Shown here in pieces: positions 52,401 to 63,053 of a DNA stretch of 64,000 nucleotides (its first letter is position 1; each line of letters opens with the position of its first letter). The notes beneath the pieces were generated by a model, which was not told the DNA's origin, did no database searches, and saw nothing but the letters and a program-made list of their open reading frames with translations. The stretch is from Tubiluchus corallicola (lineage: Eukaryota; Priapulida; Priapulimorpha; Priapulimorphida; Tubiluchidae): assembly GCA_030141605.1 (NCBI GenBank), contig JAQGDQ010002376.1, positions 290,422 to 354,421 on the forward strand, in the 5' to 3' direction. The position numbers and the translations under genes are program-made.

Positions 52401-55400
52401 ACTCACTGATAATTATGATGTAATAAATTTCAATGCATTGAAATAGCTGTTTTGCAAGTTTTGCACTTTTATAATAATTTGGAGACATTTGTAATGCATT
52501 TACATTTCACACTTGCGTTGTAAAACGGAAAGCTACTCGGGTACAGTGAATCCTCGCTTAATGATGATGCCCAAAAAAAGTGTTGTTAAGCAAAACATTG
52601 CTAGATGAAACCATGATTTCCCCAAGAAAGAATGTAAAAGCATTGTGTTGGATTCCAGTAGCAAAAATCTCTAGTGCTATGCAAAAGGGTTCAATTCCTG
52701 GCAGGGGAATAACAATCACTGAAAGGATGGGTATATAAAACCATTCAGTTATGTTGCAGGGGAAAACCGATAACACTTGGCTTATAAATTAAACACTTTG
52801 TAGGGTTTATTGCTTACAGCTACACTATAAGTATTTGTTTAATTAAAAAGCTAATCAGTAACTAAGGTGTGAAAACTAAAATGTAACTAAAGTGCAAAAA
52901 ACTAAAAAAATTTATAGACATTTATTTTTTAACAGAATCATCTATAAAGCAGTTAGGTTGTTTAATCAAAGATTTTTCTGAATATATTACAAAAGTATAC
53001 CAGTTGTACACCCAGCTATTAATAATCTACATAAGCAATCGGTGGACACATTAAGTAAGGTATACTGTTATTGTTTGGGCTAGCTAAGGCAGTGGTGATT
53101 ATAATGACTAGCAAGAGAAAATATTAATGTGTATATATTTACGGAAATATATAATAATAGTAATGAAATCTTTATTTTTAATCAACAGTATTTGCCTTTT
53201 TGTCTTTGTAATGTACATTTGTGTTTCGTAGAGCTTGATTAATTGAATTTGGAAACAGATTGCATCCAGCAACTAAAAGTTTAGCTTTATCGACCGTCAA
53301 AAGGTCATTAAAATTAACATACGGGGCTATTAAGACAGTTACTTTACTCGAGTAAGGTAATCTTATAGCATTGTAAATTGGACATATTAGTAAATAATGC
53401 AACACATCTTCAGTTTGCAAATTACATTTGTTATAAATAGTAGCATGTGATAAAGCTGAATTTGTACAAAAGAGTAATTTAAAGCATTTGTGCCCAACCT
53501 TAATGTAGGTTAACTCAGAAGCAAAACGTGCACCTGTAAAATAATAAAATTTCAGGGGAATACAGTAAATTTTAATTAGAACTTTCTTAAAACTTACTGG
53601 CTAAAAATTTATTTTAATTTTCTAATATCAGTAGAAAGCTTATTCCATTTTTCTGTACCAGAAGGGAAAAACCTTGATTGAAAGTAGTTAGAAATACAAA
53701 TAATTAACGATAAATTTTCACTATTACGTAAATTATAGTAGGTTCTATCATAAACAGGTTCTGTAAGTATGGAAGTAAGGTAAGATGATGAAGCTCCTTT
53801 AGCAATTTTATAAAATAAAGACATTTTATGAATGTATCTTCTGTGGTGACGTGGAGTCACAAGAAAGATCTCTCAGCAATTTCTCTCCGCTTGTACCAAA
53901 CACAGCTCCAAACACTACCAATGAAACATGGTACTGAATTTGTTCAACAGCTAGAGCAGTCGCTTCTGTGCAATTGTCCCAAATGCATTCACAATATTCA
54001 AGCAATGGTCTAATATACGATTTGTATAACTTGTCTAAGGACCACCTATCTAAAAGAAGTTAATTTTTTGCAATGGGTCTAAACGTTTAGAAGCTCTAAC
54101 TAAAATAATAGCATATGAACGTTGCAAGTTAAATTACTGGTTAAAATTAAACCCAAGTGTTTATGCTTAATATAATTTCCGATTTTTGTCCCCTGAAGAA
54201 GCAGATCGGGATGAAATGGTGGATGAGTTTTGTGAGAAAAGATAACTAATTCTGTTTTGTCTGCATTAAAGGTAACCAACCATCTCCTAGCCCATTGAGT
54301 AATACAGATCTTAGATCTTGCTGTAATGTGTTACCAGTAGCACTTGGACACTCATCTACATGTTTTATGCATGTATCGTCAGTAAGTAATCGCATATCGG
54401 ACTGAATACCATCAGCTATGTGTCTTTAATGAATATCAAAAAGAGGAGAGGACCTATACACGCACTTTAGATCAGATGCAAAACCATTGATAATTACGGA
54501 TTGTTTCCTTTCTGACAGATATGAACATAACCAAGAAAGTAGTTTTTCAGTGTCTCGTTAGCAGCAACTTTTACAGAGCATCGTTAAGCAAGGGCTTACT
54601 GTACTTTGCAATGTGGAAATTTTCACCAGTGCAGCTACAATTAAATTTTCTTTTGTTAGAACATTCCCAGTTATTTAAAAAGAAGCCACACTTCTGACAC
54701 TGACTCTGATGTCAGCATCTCCATCAGCAGGCACAAAAAGGTGAGTTACATTGCTCTTGTGTTTTTGTCGTCTTTACTTTTATTTGTTTCATTTTTTTGT
54801 TTTTACATGTGGTGTGCACATTCTCAAAAGAGTTAGTTTAATTTGGATTAGTTGTCTGAGTTGTTGGATCATGCACCATGTTATAACACATGGCAGCGAT
54901 GGGCGGTTAATGGATTAATTGAATTAACCCCAAATACAACCATGTATAAATCATATAATTTGTAACTGAACAGTAATTCACTTAATCAACATTAATCGAC
55001 AGCAAACTATACGTGTTACACACCGACTAAAAGCCAGTGTGTTAGTACAAATAAACTCAATTTTTGTGTTTTTTTCTAATTTTTCCCACCTTACACAACG
55101 TCTACACCTTGTGCTAACCACTATGTTGGAAACTTCGTTGGCACGTGATGCATATAGTGACCTATAGAGTAGTTAACAAATGTACATGTCTATGAAATAG
55201 GTTACGAGTACAACAATGGCTGACAGCGATGAAAGCTGTGAAGAAGTTTACAGGCTATATTTCCCTGCAATCATTGATAAATATTGCTAAAACGGTAAAA
55301 AAAGCGTCACCAAAGATTAATCGTGATATCAAATTACAAGAACAAGTTTGTAATCCAACTTCAAAATCACCCATCATTAATGCATGGTTTTCTTCCTGAG

Positions 55401-58400
55401 AAACTCCCAATACTTAACGTTCTAGAATTTTTGCAGTGTCTTTGTTTTGTAGTCTAACAAAAGGTATGGTGTATTACATGTGGGGAGAGAATTTTTAGTA
55501 ATATTAAGATTACTAGTGACTGGCGAAAACTTTAGTTCATCTTGAATAAAATTTGATCAATGGCCTCGGGTTTACCTCATTTGAGAGCGTTTACATGGAA
55601 CATTGTCAAAATTTCAAATTTTTTGAACTTAGATCTTGTATGTTTATAAGTATAAGTATGATTACAAATATATGAGCGATATAAGTTAATGAAAAAGAAT
55701 ATTAGCTGTTACTTACAGTATATGACAAAAACATTAATTTCAAACTAATTTATTTCTGTTTATTGCACAATTCATGTGAACATGTCAGTAACAAGCATAC
55801 AGTATCACAATACAATTATTATTTTCTAATGCTTGTACATTTCATGATAACAAGATGAGTAAATACATTATAATCAACGATTAATAAATGTTTATAATTA
55901 TTATTACTATAAACTACAAACTTCCTGTAAAAATCCTATGTGTTTAAGAACTAACATGCGAAAATTTTGATTGCTACTGTATCAGTTTACAATTTACTTA
56001 GTAACTTTAATTTACTATAATCTTTCATTTTGTTTTCACTTTCCACACCTGTACATTTTGATTTGTGCAGAAATACTTTTTAAAGAAACAAAGGCAAAAC
56101 TAAGCTGCATGTTGTTAAATGCTGGCTTGGATTGTTTTAAACTTACGCTAACATACATACACTAACATATTACAGCCATTTGTACTAATGTCTGCACACC
56201 TTAATTGCTTGTAGAAGTCTATGTCTGTTACATTTAAGCTCTATTAACTCTATAAACACAATAAAAGTCGATTTTTTATATTTTTTGATCGCATGGCCCT
56301 GGAACAATTTCTGGTGTCATTACTTTATTTGACCAATCTGGCTCCTGTGTTTGAAATGAGTGTGCATTTACGTAACTCATTTATCAAGGTTGCCTGATAG
56401 AATCAAGGATCAAATTGCCCCAAATTTGAGATTTATAAGCTTACTGCAAAACTTTTTTGTGTTTTAATTAATTTTAAGCTGTATTCTGTTTCGTGTTTTG
56501 ATTTTAAACACAAAATTAAAATTTATAATCAATATGTTGAAAATTGTGTGGTGTGGTCAAGTTTTTTTATGTATTTGGCCCTCCTAACTTTAGAACCTGA
56601 CTGCCCCTGTATGCATAACGATAATTAGTAAGGCAGTCAAAGTACTCTTAAGTTTGAGTATGCTTACTGAACCAAATGACTATCTAGTTTAGACGTATTT
56701 GCAGATAATAATGAATTTGATGGTTCTGCTCTCATAAGCTACAACTCTGTGCATTCACTGAGTGAAGCGTGAGAATGCTGATAAGCACATTGCTCGTTGC
56801 ATAACGTAATAGTTTATTGACAGATTCACGTTTTCTAACTTAACTGGACATACTTCCTGCCATTTAGAGTTGAAAAGCAGAAACCAGGTTTTTGATTACC
56901 CATGTTCTATGTCAAGAAGAAAGGAAGAGATTTTCGAATGTGCGAAGGATGATGATGACTACGATTGTTATGACTGCATCACTTGTTTAACCATTGTTAT
57001 GTTGTAAAAACGAGGAAAAAGGTTTTAGGTGGACAACATAATAAATATACTATAGCAGAAACAGTTCAGAGTATTTTCACAAAAGAAAAATAAAGATGTG
57101 AAAATATGTGCTATAATACTCTCTGAAAGTCTACGTGTGTATCCTACTAATGCAGAAGTGTTTGGGCACGCAAAGGAAGTTTTAGTAAAAACTGTTTTAT
57201 ATGCATTGTATAGCACATATGGAATCGTAGATATGGTATGCCACGCATGTGAGAGAGGCCAAGGTTATTGTTAAAAAGTGTGGTTATTTGATTAAACATG
57301 CAGGTAGTATAACTGAGATCACTGCTATGATTGAGTGCAGTGTTGAAATGCTCCCAGATGATCCAGCTTTGTCTTTGTTTTTTGGTTCACAATCTGACAA
57401 CATTTCTGGCTTGAGGTCGAGCACACGTTTCTCGCGGAGCTTCTTGGGCGAGTCACAGACGCCAAGGTCGCTGCCCTGATAATCTCCTTCGTTAAGCCAG
57501 ACGGTTTCTCTCAGCCATCGTAATCGACAGTCACATTCAAAAGGGTTTCCTGATAATGAGTGAATGTGTTGTTAAAAGATCTAATGTTATAATTATATAA
57601 AGACAATTGTGTGTTTCCCTATTAATAAGTTTCTGGGTTGCTACTGGATAATGTGCTAAGTATTACAAAGGGGCCATCCATACATAACGATATCAAGTTT
57701 TCGGCCGATTTGGAGGACTATCCTACCTTATGTTGTAATAGTGTTATCATATGCCCCACCACCTACCTACCTCTTATATTGATATCGATGTAGTTTTTTG
57801 TACATTTTATTCTTTCTCCTCCCAAGGACATTCAACAACATCACTGTTGTTAATTAATGAGAAACCATCAGTGGGTTGCGTCATTCTACTGGCACTGCTA
57901 CTGCTGCTGGCACACACGTGTGAAAAAAACATGAAGTCAGTTAACAATATCATGACTAAATCACCTACTTACCTTTAATTTACCTTTACCTTTACTTTAC
58001 TTACCTATTTACATTATGTTATAATGGTGTTATCACATCTCATGTCATCTACCTCCCTAAACTTGATATCGTTATATTTGGATGGCCCCAAAACAGCAGT
58101 GTAGTGGCAAAACTTTGCACCCACCCTCACAGCCCCAGTATCTGCTGGGAAACCCATCGGTTGGAGGGACCCTTGGCTGTGAAGAAGAACTGGTAAAGCA
58201 TCAAAGTAATGCATAATTTTCCAAAACTTTAACAATTTTGTCAACGCGAAATTCTCAAGGAAAAATTAAAGGCAAGTTATGATGTTTTTTGACCGATCTT
58301 AAAAATTGTGGTACATTCGATAGGCCTCAGACATTTTTACCTAAGTTTAATGATTTGTGGTCCACTGGCACTACTTTTGCAGGGTGACCCAAACATACAG

Positions 58401-61400
58401 TTATGCTAATACAGAGCTACAGTGCAGCACAAACCACATATGTGCAGTGAATCTTAAATATGTATTTGGCACAACTACAATATGTTTAATATAAGAATGT
58501 AAAGAAAACAAAAAACTGTTGGTGGTGATTGCATTAGGCTAAACCACGAGTTTTTGTAAATTATATGTACAACTTATAATTTAAAATTAGATGGGCTGTA
58601 TTTTTTATATAGCCTATACCCTCATTGACAGCCATTACACCCTCAAGCCTCAATGAGTTATTCTGTTTTGTAAAAATAATTGTCAATTAATATTGTGTGA
58701 AGAAATTCCACCTAGCTGTGAGATGAACTTTTAATTTAATAAATGATAGAACTTCATAATGAAACTTCAAAATTTGCTATTACTTGATTTTCTTGTACTT
58801 GGAGTTACATGTACTTACTGGTTTTTTGTTATTATTGTTGTTGTTGTTATCGTCACCATTATTGTATATCTTATATCGTTATCATTATCATTATGGTAGT
58901 ACCAGTAGCTGTAGCATAATAGTTGTCACTCACCATATAGCAGCAGTAAAACGTTTTTTGTCTCAACATTTTGATGAAATGGTATGTAGTCAATATTTTT
59001 TATGCCATTCCTCGACAGATCAAGCTCTTTTAACCTCGACAGTGAAGATAGGTCCAACTTGAAATGCTGAAGCTTGGCAGCTGTAATTTTGAGTGATTCC
59101 AAGTCCCTTAGACTTAAAAATGCTTTTGGGTGTATCTGTGGGAGATTGGTTGCCTTTATTATAAGATTCGTAGCGTCAAGACCTTCAAAGGTTTTCTCCT
59201 TGATTGCCATCAAATTTCTTGCCCTGAGTTCTACATGACGGGCCACTATTCCCTTCAGAAACTTCTTGGGAAATGTAGCATTGGGGTTGTTGTTGGTGAC
59301 CATGAGTTTGTAGACAGGCCGGTCGATCTCGCTCACAGCTGCTTCGAACTGTGTGCTGTCATGGTAGATGCAGGCAACGTGTGGACATTTTTCTGTGATG
59401 GCCACCCTTGTTCCAAAGCTGCAGTGACACTGTGTCATTTTCGGACATCCGGAGTACTGTGAGCAGTCTTCAGCATGGCACAGGAGTAATAAAGTCGACA
59501 TCACTAATAAAAACTCTGTACTCAAATAATTAGAAGGCATTTTTCAATTAAAGTAGTCAGAGTTTGCTATTATTTGCCACTTAAATATTTCCTTTCTCAA
59601 GTACACGAACTACTGGCCACTACTGCATATTGTAGCAAATTAAGCTCTGAGAACAGCATTTTTTCAGGTAGTTTGATGGGTGTTGGCAGCACAACAGGCC
59701 TAAAATGTGAATTAGTGGCAGCCCTTGCAGAAGTTTTCCATTACAGTATTTCGGCTGTTGACACATTATTTCTCATCGTAGGCTGTCACCTTGGTGATGC
59801 CATGCTCATTATTTGCATTGTATTTGGTGTTGGTCATCTTCCCACCCCCATCACAGTTTCTTTGGCCCTGTACCGGTTTAGTGTCAAACCTCAAACTTTG
59901 TTGTAGTTAATGCCCCAGAGACATTTTTAAAAACCAGTTGGCGTGAGCTGTTCAGCCTCTGCTAATGTTTAATCCTATAATTGTAAATATTGGAATGCAA
60001 ATATAAGATTACAGCTGAGATGATATGAACCATAAAAACTCTGTTTGACCAATACATTCTCACGTGGGCTAAGAAAAACAACGGCACCCTATCAGCACTG
60101 CTTGCATAAGATGATATTATTGGATTAAGCAATGGAGAAGCACTTGTTAATTATATTTCTGGGAGTTTATTACATAGGCTGTTAGAAGTCCTGTTTGGAG
60201 GAAGTAAAAAATAAAAGTTTGATGTAAAAGATTAACTTTTTTGTGATAAGTTATGGTTCTAATACTTCTGTTATTTAAGAATTGAAGAAATGTCCTAGAT
60301 AGCTCTATTATTGAATAACATTTTATCATTATCCACCAATGCAAGAATTAAACTGTTAAGTTTATATACGTGTGTGTGTGTGTGTGTGCATGCTTGCATG
60401 TGTGAGGGTGTGTGTGTGTGTTTGTATATGTATATATACTGGTATTGGCATATGAATTTCCTTATGTTTTTGGACAGGTATAATTGATATTAAAAATGTG
60501 TTGTTTTAATTTTATAATATTAACTTATAATCACTCAAATTTAATTGACTTTGGTTTTGTTTGTTTTGTTTTCAGTTTTGTTTATTGTTAATTTCAGTCT
60601 CATTTAATGTAAGCCCAACGATGGTGATTACATCGTTATAATTATGTCAGTTTGCTTTTGACCATGTATGGTAATTACATGCCATGTTTTGTTACAGATT
60701 CGAGGTTTAGGCTCTGGACGTAGCACGCCATCCTCAAAGTTCAGCAAAGCTGAGTCAGTACTGCGTGAGGGGCCGAAATGGGATCCCGAACGGCTGACGC
60801 TTGAAACAAAATTCGTAATGGGTGCTAAAGCAAATAAGTGAGCAATAATTTTAATATTAAATGTTTTGCTAATGATATATACAACGGGTGGTGTGGGTCA
60901 ATAGTACATGTGTCTCAGTTCTTAGCTGCTATGGACTCCTGTGCTTTTTGGATTCCTTTAGTTCTCTATCATGGTTATTTTCCAACATTTGGTTTTTATT
61001 TTATGGGACTGTGCCGGTTAAAGGCAAATTATATATTTATGAGTCAAGATATAATTTTATGTGAAAACAGAGATTTTGCTTAGTTTTTGTAAGTGACTAT
61101 GGCTTTTCATTCTTGTTTTTATGCTAATTTAGTGTAATAACAAGAACGAAAATTCACAATTTTCTTGAGAGCCTAAAGTCTTCGATAAAACTGCATTTTT
61201 ACTGACCAATTTATCAAGCAGAATTCCTAATTTTGATTATTCAATAGTGTAGAGAGTGTGGTGGAGAGCCAGTTCATGTGAGCAATAGTGTTGCAGTGCA
61301 GTGACAAACTGCCCCTTCCCCCCCCCCCCCCCATTAAAAACATGAAATGCCTACTTTATGTTTGGAATATTTCAAAATGTCATAAGAATTTAAGTACTGT

Positions 61401-62402
61401 ACTTAAATCTTCATCGCCAAGTGATATTAAAGATAAGTTGTGTCTCTATTTTGCAGAGTAATGTTTGTTCACTGTTTTACAGAGCATTAGGTCTTGGTGC
61501 TACTCGTGGTAGATTGTACATAAAACATCCAGATTTATTTAAGGTAAGTAATTACTACTTAAACTATGCACAGTGATCATAAGTAGCGAAACAAAAAAAG
61601 AAAAGGAAAGATGCAAAAGGTGAAATGTGACTGGTGCATCACAGAATTCACGGGCAGTTTTTTTGGTCCCTAATTCTTTGAACTAACGTGTTGCTTAGGT
61701 TACAAATTGCTGTGTTATTTACTGAGTGGAGACCATCTTTAACTGCTTTACTCGTTATGATGCTGAATCCGGCAACTAGCGATGCCACTTCACGATAAGA
61801 ATATTGAAAAAATCAGCAGCAGTTTGTTTGACGATTAACTTCGCTACTCCAAGGCCCTATTATTGTGAATGCACTATTACGCATCTTCTTTGTATGCCAA
61901 TTTACTGTCAAAATAAGTAATGTAGTATAATATAAACTATCTTATGCATAATTGACCTCCTGTTTGTCAATTGCAGAATTAACTGCTGAAAGTGGACAAT
62001 AGGTCCTACTAATTTTGTTATAGTGACTGCTAATCATTAGCTCTAAATTAGTTTTGAAAAAGCATTTCTTGTGCAAATTATTTTTAAAAATACAAAAAAA
62101 ATGAGAAAATAATAACATAAGAAAATGTAATATCTCACCACAAATAAATAAGCTTTTCATAAATTTGTTTTTTTGTGGTATTTGCTTCACATGTTGCTGT
62201 GAAATACACACATATTTAAGGTTGAATATCAGCAGTTGTTTCCTGTTTAGCTATAACTCGGTTAATTTTAACTTTAGTATTCAGGTGATAGTGAAGACAA
62301 GGTGTGGTTGTACGAAAATAGGTTGATGCCAGCAACGGGTGGAAGAGCCTATCTCTTGATAGAGGAAGATATTTATGATTTAGCTGAAACAAATGAATAC
62401 AA
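43466..62402 (+). CDS. DNTTIP1: Deoxynucleotidyltransferase terminal-interacting protein 1, 11 coding exons, C-terminus outside the window
   Basis: DNTTIP1 (TDIF1) is a nuclear DNA-binding subunit of the HDAC1/2-containing MiDAC complex. Exons: 43466-43503, 43990-44187, 45723-45840, 46720-46826, 48066-48171, 49457-49558, 50402-50506, 54660-54740, 60698-60837, 61483-61543 and 62278-62402. Phases join throughout, giving 393 residues before the last donor (AA|GTAAGT). The dimerisation region is at KSLDLLRQNLQKKINKDIDE and IQSYLDKYF, then CRQILEEAKRLYS. The conserved C-terminal domain reads EGPKWDPERLTLETKFVMGA, KANKALGLGATRGRLYIKHP, DLFKYSGDSEDKVWLYE and ATGGRAYLLIEEDIYDLAET, very close to the human protein. 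The N-terminal ~140 residues are longer than in human TDIF1 and Pro/Gly-rich (GIPGAPVGPGAPRGQAPPGG). About 50 further residues are expected, probably beyond 64000. Exon 54660 was placed at TTTTGTTAG|AAC because only that acceptor keeps phase. Three introns host other genes. Confidence 0.93.
47642..47749. mobile_element. Short palindromic MITE, copy 2 (GCCGGTTTCAC family)
   Basis: The left end is AGCTCAGCTTCCTGAAGCCA, then TCACTAAGTTAAC. The right end is GTTAACTTAGTGACGGCTTT, then GTGAAACCGGCTC. The inner 13 bases TCACTAAGTTAAC and GTTAACTTAGTGA are exact inverses. It is the second copy of the element at 34634-34731, inverted relative to it. It lies in DNTTIP1 intron 4. Confidence 0.68.
48989..49333 (-). 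other. Unrecognised 114-codon open frame in a DNTTIP1 intron
   Basis: An ATG-started minus-strand frame of 114 codons lies between DNTTIP1 exons 48066-48171 and 49457-49558. It begins MPSKLEVDALYKTRTKRKLE and has five His/Cys residues near the end (CHCFYHNFQDCRHCK). The same stretch is partly open on the plus strand. I recognise no domain and see no splice context. It may be remnant transposon sequence or chance. Confidence 0.15.
49795..50025. repeat. Dispersed repeat, copy 2 (Penelope/LINE-like 3' end)
   Basis: It matches the order of words in 13725-14000: CAACGTTTCGACAAACTACA, then GCTGTCATCATTAGTGGCAA, TTACAAACAT, GTAGAGCCTATTATG, CTAATTAAG, GTTAACAG, ACAAATAGCTAAGT and AGGCTTATAAGG. The reverse strand reads GATGACAGC then CGAAACGTTGG, a motif usual at 3' ends of Penelope-like and some LINE elements. 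It lies in DNTTIP1 intron 6. Confidence 0.55.
51015..51977 (+). CDS. Intronless class A (rhodopsin-like) G protein-coupled receptor, diverged, 320 aa
   Basis: A single open frame of 320 codons with seven hydrophobic segments at about residues 18-46, 56-76, 91-115, 135-156, 180-205, 236-258 and 272-291. The short N-terminus has two N-glycosylation sequons (NLT at 2, NVT at 7). TM3 begins after a Cys (LHCAVNG) and ends in the class A signature MTIDRYIAIIYPLHY, which includes an intact DRY. A partner Cys for the TM3-ECL2 disulphide is available in VTKCVIARQVHPEFC. Several usual class A residues are missing: the TM2 Asp (FAISSALL in place of xAxSDLL), the CWxP of TM6 (LCFAAFF) and the NPxxY of TM7 (ALTNIILYFW). 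The gene lies in the DNTTIP1 intron 50507-54659, on the same strand. Ligand and subfamily are unknown. Confidence 0.9.
   Translation: MNLTSLNVTDIDADKLSSILTVVYFTVFMLLMTILIGLDVCVVALIMVKNFLRTAANLFLANFAISSALLSLYNIHMLIVRHYVTDFSALHCAVNGIVVCGLLTECLIMEVLMTIDRYIAIIYPLHYHHLSTNLNSTITIFVSWIYSFCIGIASSSWFTFLNNTEVKDVTKCVIARQVHPEFCLYFAAQYAIASSVIFFIYASVFKVVLQHKIQLANAVPDSHQNYLNLIERIKAAISVFATVGTSLLCFAAFFAHLGITCATELELKSLKQSADILINISALTNIILYFWKIKQLREFFLKLCGKRHNSIVATSSQNPC
52110..52175. repeat. TA/TG microsatellite
   Basis: An imperfect TATATATA and TACATATATG tract about 130 bases after the GPCR stop. It produces the low-complexity Tyr/Ile frame at 52110-52328, which is not a gene. Confidence 0.85.
52544..54601. 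mobile_element. TA-flanked TIR element containing a retrotransposon fragment
   Basis: The left end CAGTGAATCCTCGCTTAATG and inverted right end CAGTAAGCCCTTGCTTAACG continue with ATGC and match at 19 of 24 bases. TA flanks both sides (52542-52543 and 54602-54603). CAGTGAACCCTCGCTTAA-type ends are common in nonautonomous mariner-like elements. The interior holds a decayed reverse-transcriptase region (53178-54560), probably a later insertion. The right end is only about 60 bases from the acceptor of DNTTIP1 exon 54660-54740. Confidence 0.7.
53178..54560 (-). pseudogene. Decayed non-LTR retrotransposon reverse transcriptase (3' part)
   Basis: Read on the minus strand from about 54560, successive fragments in different frames resemble the C-terminal half of a non-LTR retrotransposon ORF2: FLSDRKQ-like then SVIINGFASD, SPLFDIH (remnant of a GPLLF motif), a DDTCI remnant of the catalytic DD region, WLVTFNADKTELVIFS, and KHLGLIL. 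Downstream come the typical tail motifs TYYNLRNSENL, FFPSGTEKWNKLS (53609-53860) and DVLHYLLICPIYNAIR (53178-53420). Several stops and frameshifts separate them, the 5' half with the endonuclease is missing, and the catalytic aspartates are not in one intact frame. It is inactive. The element type (jockey or CR1-like) is not resolved. Confidence 0.75.
54741..57283. other. DNTTIP1 intron stretch without recognised genes
   Basis: This is AT-rich sequence between the DNTTIP1 exon ending at 54740 and the 3' end of the antisense LRR gene. A 24-codon frame at about 55216 (MADSDESCEEVYRLYFPAII) looks protein-like but stops quickly and may be a pseudogene scrap. A minus-strand AATAAA at 56813-56818 could serve the LRR gene but is about 470 bases past its stop. 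Nothing else is supportable. Confidence 0.4.
57284..59540 (-). CDS. Secreted, probably GPI-anchored LRR protein with LRRCT, 2 exons, 290 aa
   Basis: Minus-strand exons are 59540-58934 and 57549-57284, joined at phase 1 (TATG|GTGAGT ... TATCAG|GAAAC), which creates the uninterrupted junction LLYGNPFECDC. Residues 1-23 form a signal peptide (hydrophobic LLVMSTLLLL, cut likely after CHA). An N-terminal cysteine group (C26, C32, C38, C40) resembles an LRRNT cap. LRR-type strands follow, such as FEGLDATNLII, FLSLRDLESLKI and LSSLSRLKELDLSRNGI. Residues 203-256 are an LRRCT cap with CxC...C...C at 208, 210, 234 and 256 (NPFECDCRLRWL). The tail has a small-residue patch (AGSSGS, 264-269) followed by 14 hydrophobic residues ending the protein, typical of a GPI signal. 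It is nested antisense in a DNTTIP1 intron. The ligand is unknown, and the layout recalls VLR-type receptors. Confidence 0.85.
57670..58089. mobile_element. TIR MITE with 31-bp near-perfect ends (GGGGCCATCCA)
   Basis: The left end is GGGGCCATCCATACATAACG and the inverted right end is GGGGCCATCCAAATATAACG. Both continue with ATATCAAGTTT and match at 29 of 31 bases. The element is 420 bp and lies in the single intron of the antisense LRR gene. The well-preserved ends suggest a fairly recent insertion. No target duplication could be assigned with confidence. The frames at 57751-57978 and 58014-58244 lie in or around it and are not genes. Confidence 0.8.
60369..60432. repeat. TG microsatellite
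   Basis: An interrupted TG-dinucleotide tract (TGTGTGTG, with GCATGCTTGCATG in the middle) followed by TATATG repeats, about 270 bases before DNTTIP1 exon 60698-60837. Confidence 0.9.
61318..61332 (+). repeat. Homopolymer run of 15 C
   Basis: Fifteen consecutive C bases in the short DNTTIP1 intron 60838-61482. Its length is uncertain because such runs are hard to sequence. Confidence 0.9.
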
Positions 62403-62650
62403 GTAAGTTTTCATACAAAGCCTTTCACAAAATTCTTTCTGAATTATGTAAGTATGGAGTGAGTTGTTTCCATAGTCATAGATGCTTTGCTGAAATCTGT
62501 TCATTCTCGCTTATTTGTCGTAACGTGAGTACTGATAGCTGCATCAGCTTGAACACAGTTGAGATTGAAGTGTTGGTGTGTTAACGTGTCAGTGTAGTTG
62601 AGTGATAGTTTTAACATTTTTTTGTATTAATCTGATGCAGCAATCAACAT

Positions 62651-62932
62651 TGATCATAGCTGCAAAAGATGGTTAAAAGGCTGATACTCACGTTAACAAA
62701 TCATTTTAATCAAATTAACAAACTATATGTTTAAGAAACAATCATATTATTACTATGTTAGAACAGCAACACATATTTATTTCTATTCATTTGATCATAG
62801 CTGCAAAAGATGGTTAAAAGGCTGATAATCACGTTAACAAATCATTTTAATCAAATTAACAAACTATATGTTTAAGAAACAATCATATTATTACTATGTT
62901 AGAACAGCAACACATGTTTATTTCTATTCATT
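62651..62932. repeat. Near-identical tandem duplication, unit 141 bp
   Basis: Two adjacent copies begin TGATCATAGCTGCAAAAGAT at 62651 and 62792. I see only about two differences between them (GATACTCACG against GATAATCACG, and ACACATATTT against ACACATGTTT). The low divergence points to a recent duplication, or to an assembly artefact. It lies in the DNTTIP1 intron after the last exon seen. Confidence 0.92.
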
Positions 62933-63053
62933 TAATTCTGCTAATAAGTTTTTGTCGTATTTTATTCACTTATAGTTATAACTTGATGTCTATGTTTGAA
63001 TTTGATATAACATATTAAATAACCGTAAAAGATGTGAGAATGCTAATATATTT

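Noticed and set aside
52655-52720. GGGTTCAATTCCTGG box-B-like sequence, considered as a tRNA or SINE
   Set aside because: No box A or acceptor-stem pairing could be found, and it sits inside a TIR element.
59574-59906. 110-codon plus-strand ORF with hydrophobic segments upstream of the antisense LRR gene
   Set aside because: It has no signal peptide and no homology that I recognise, and it lies in the likely promoter region of the LRR gene. Hydrophobic runs arise easily here.
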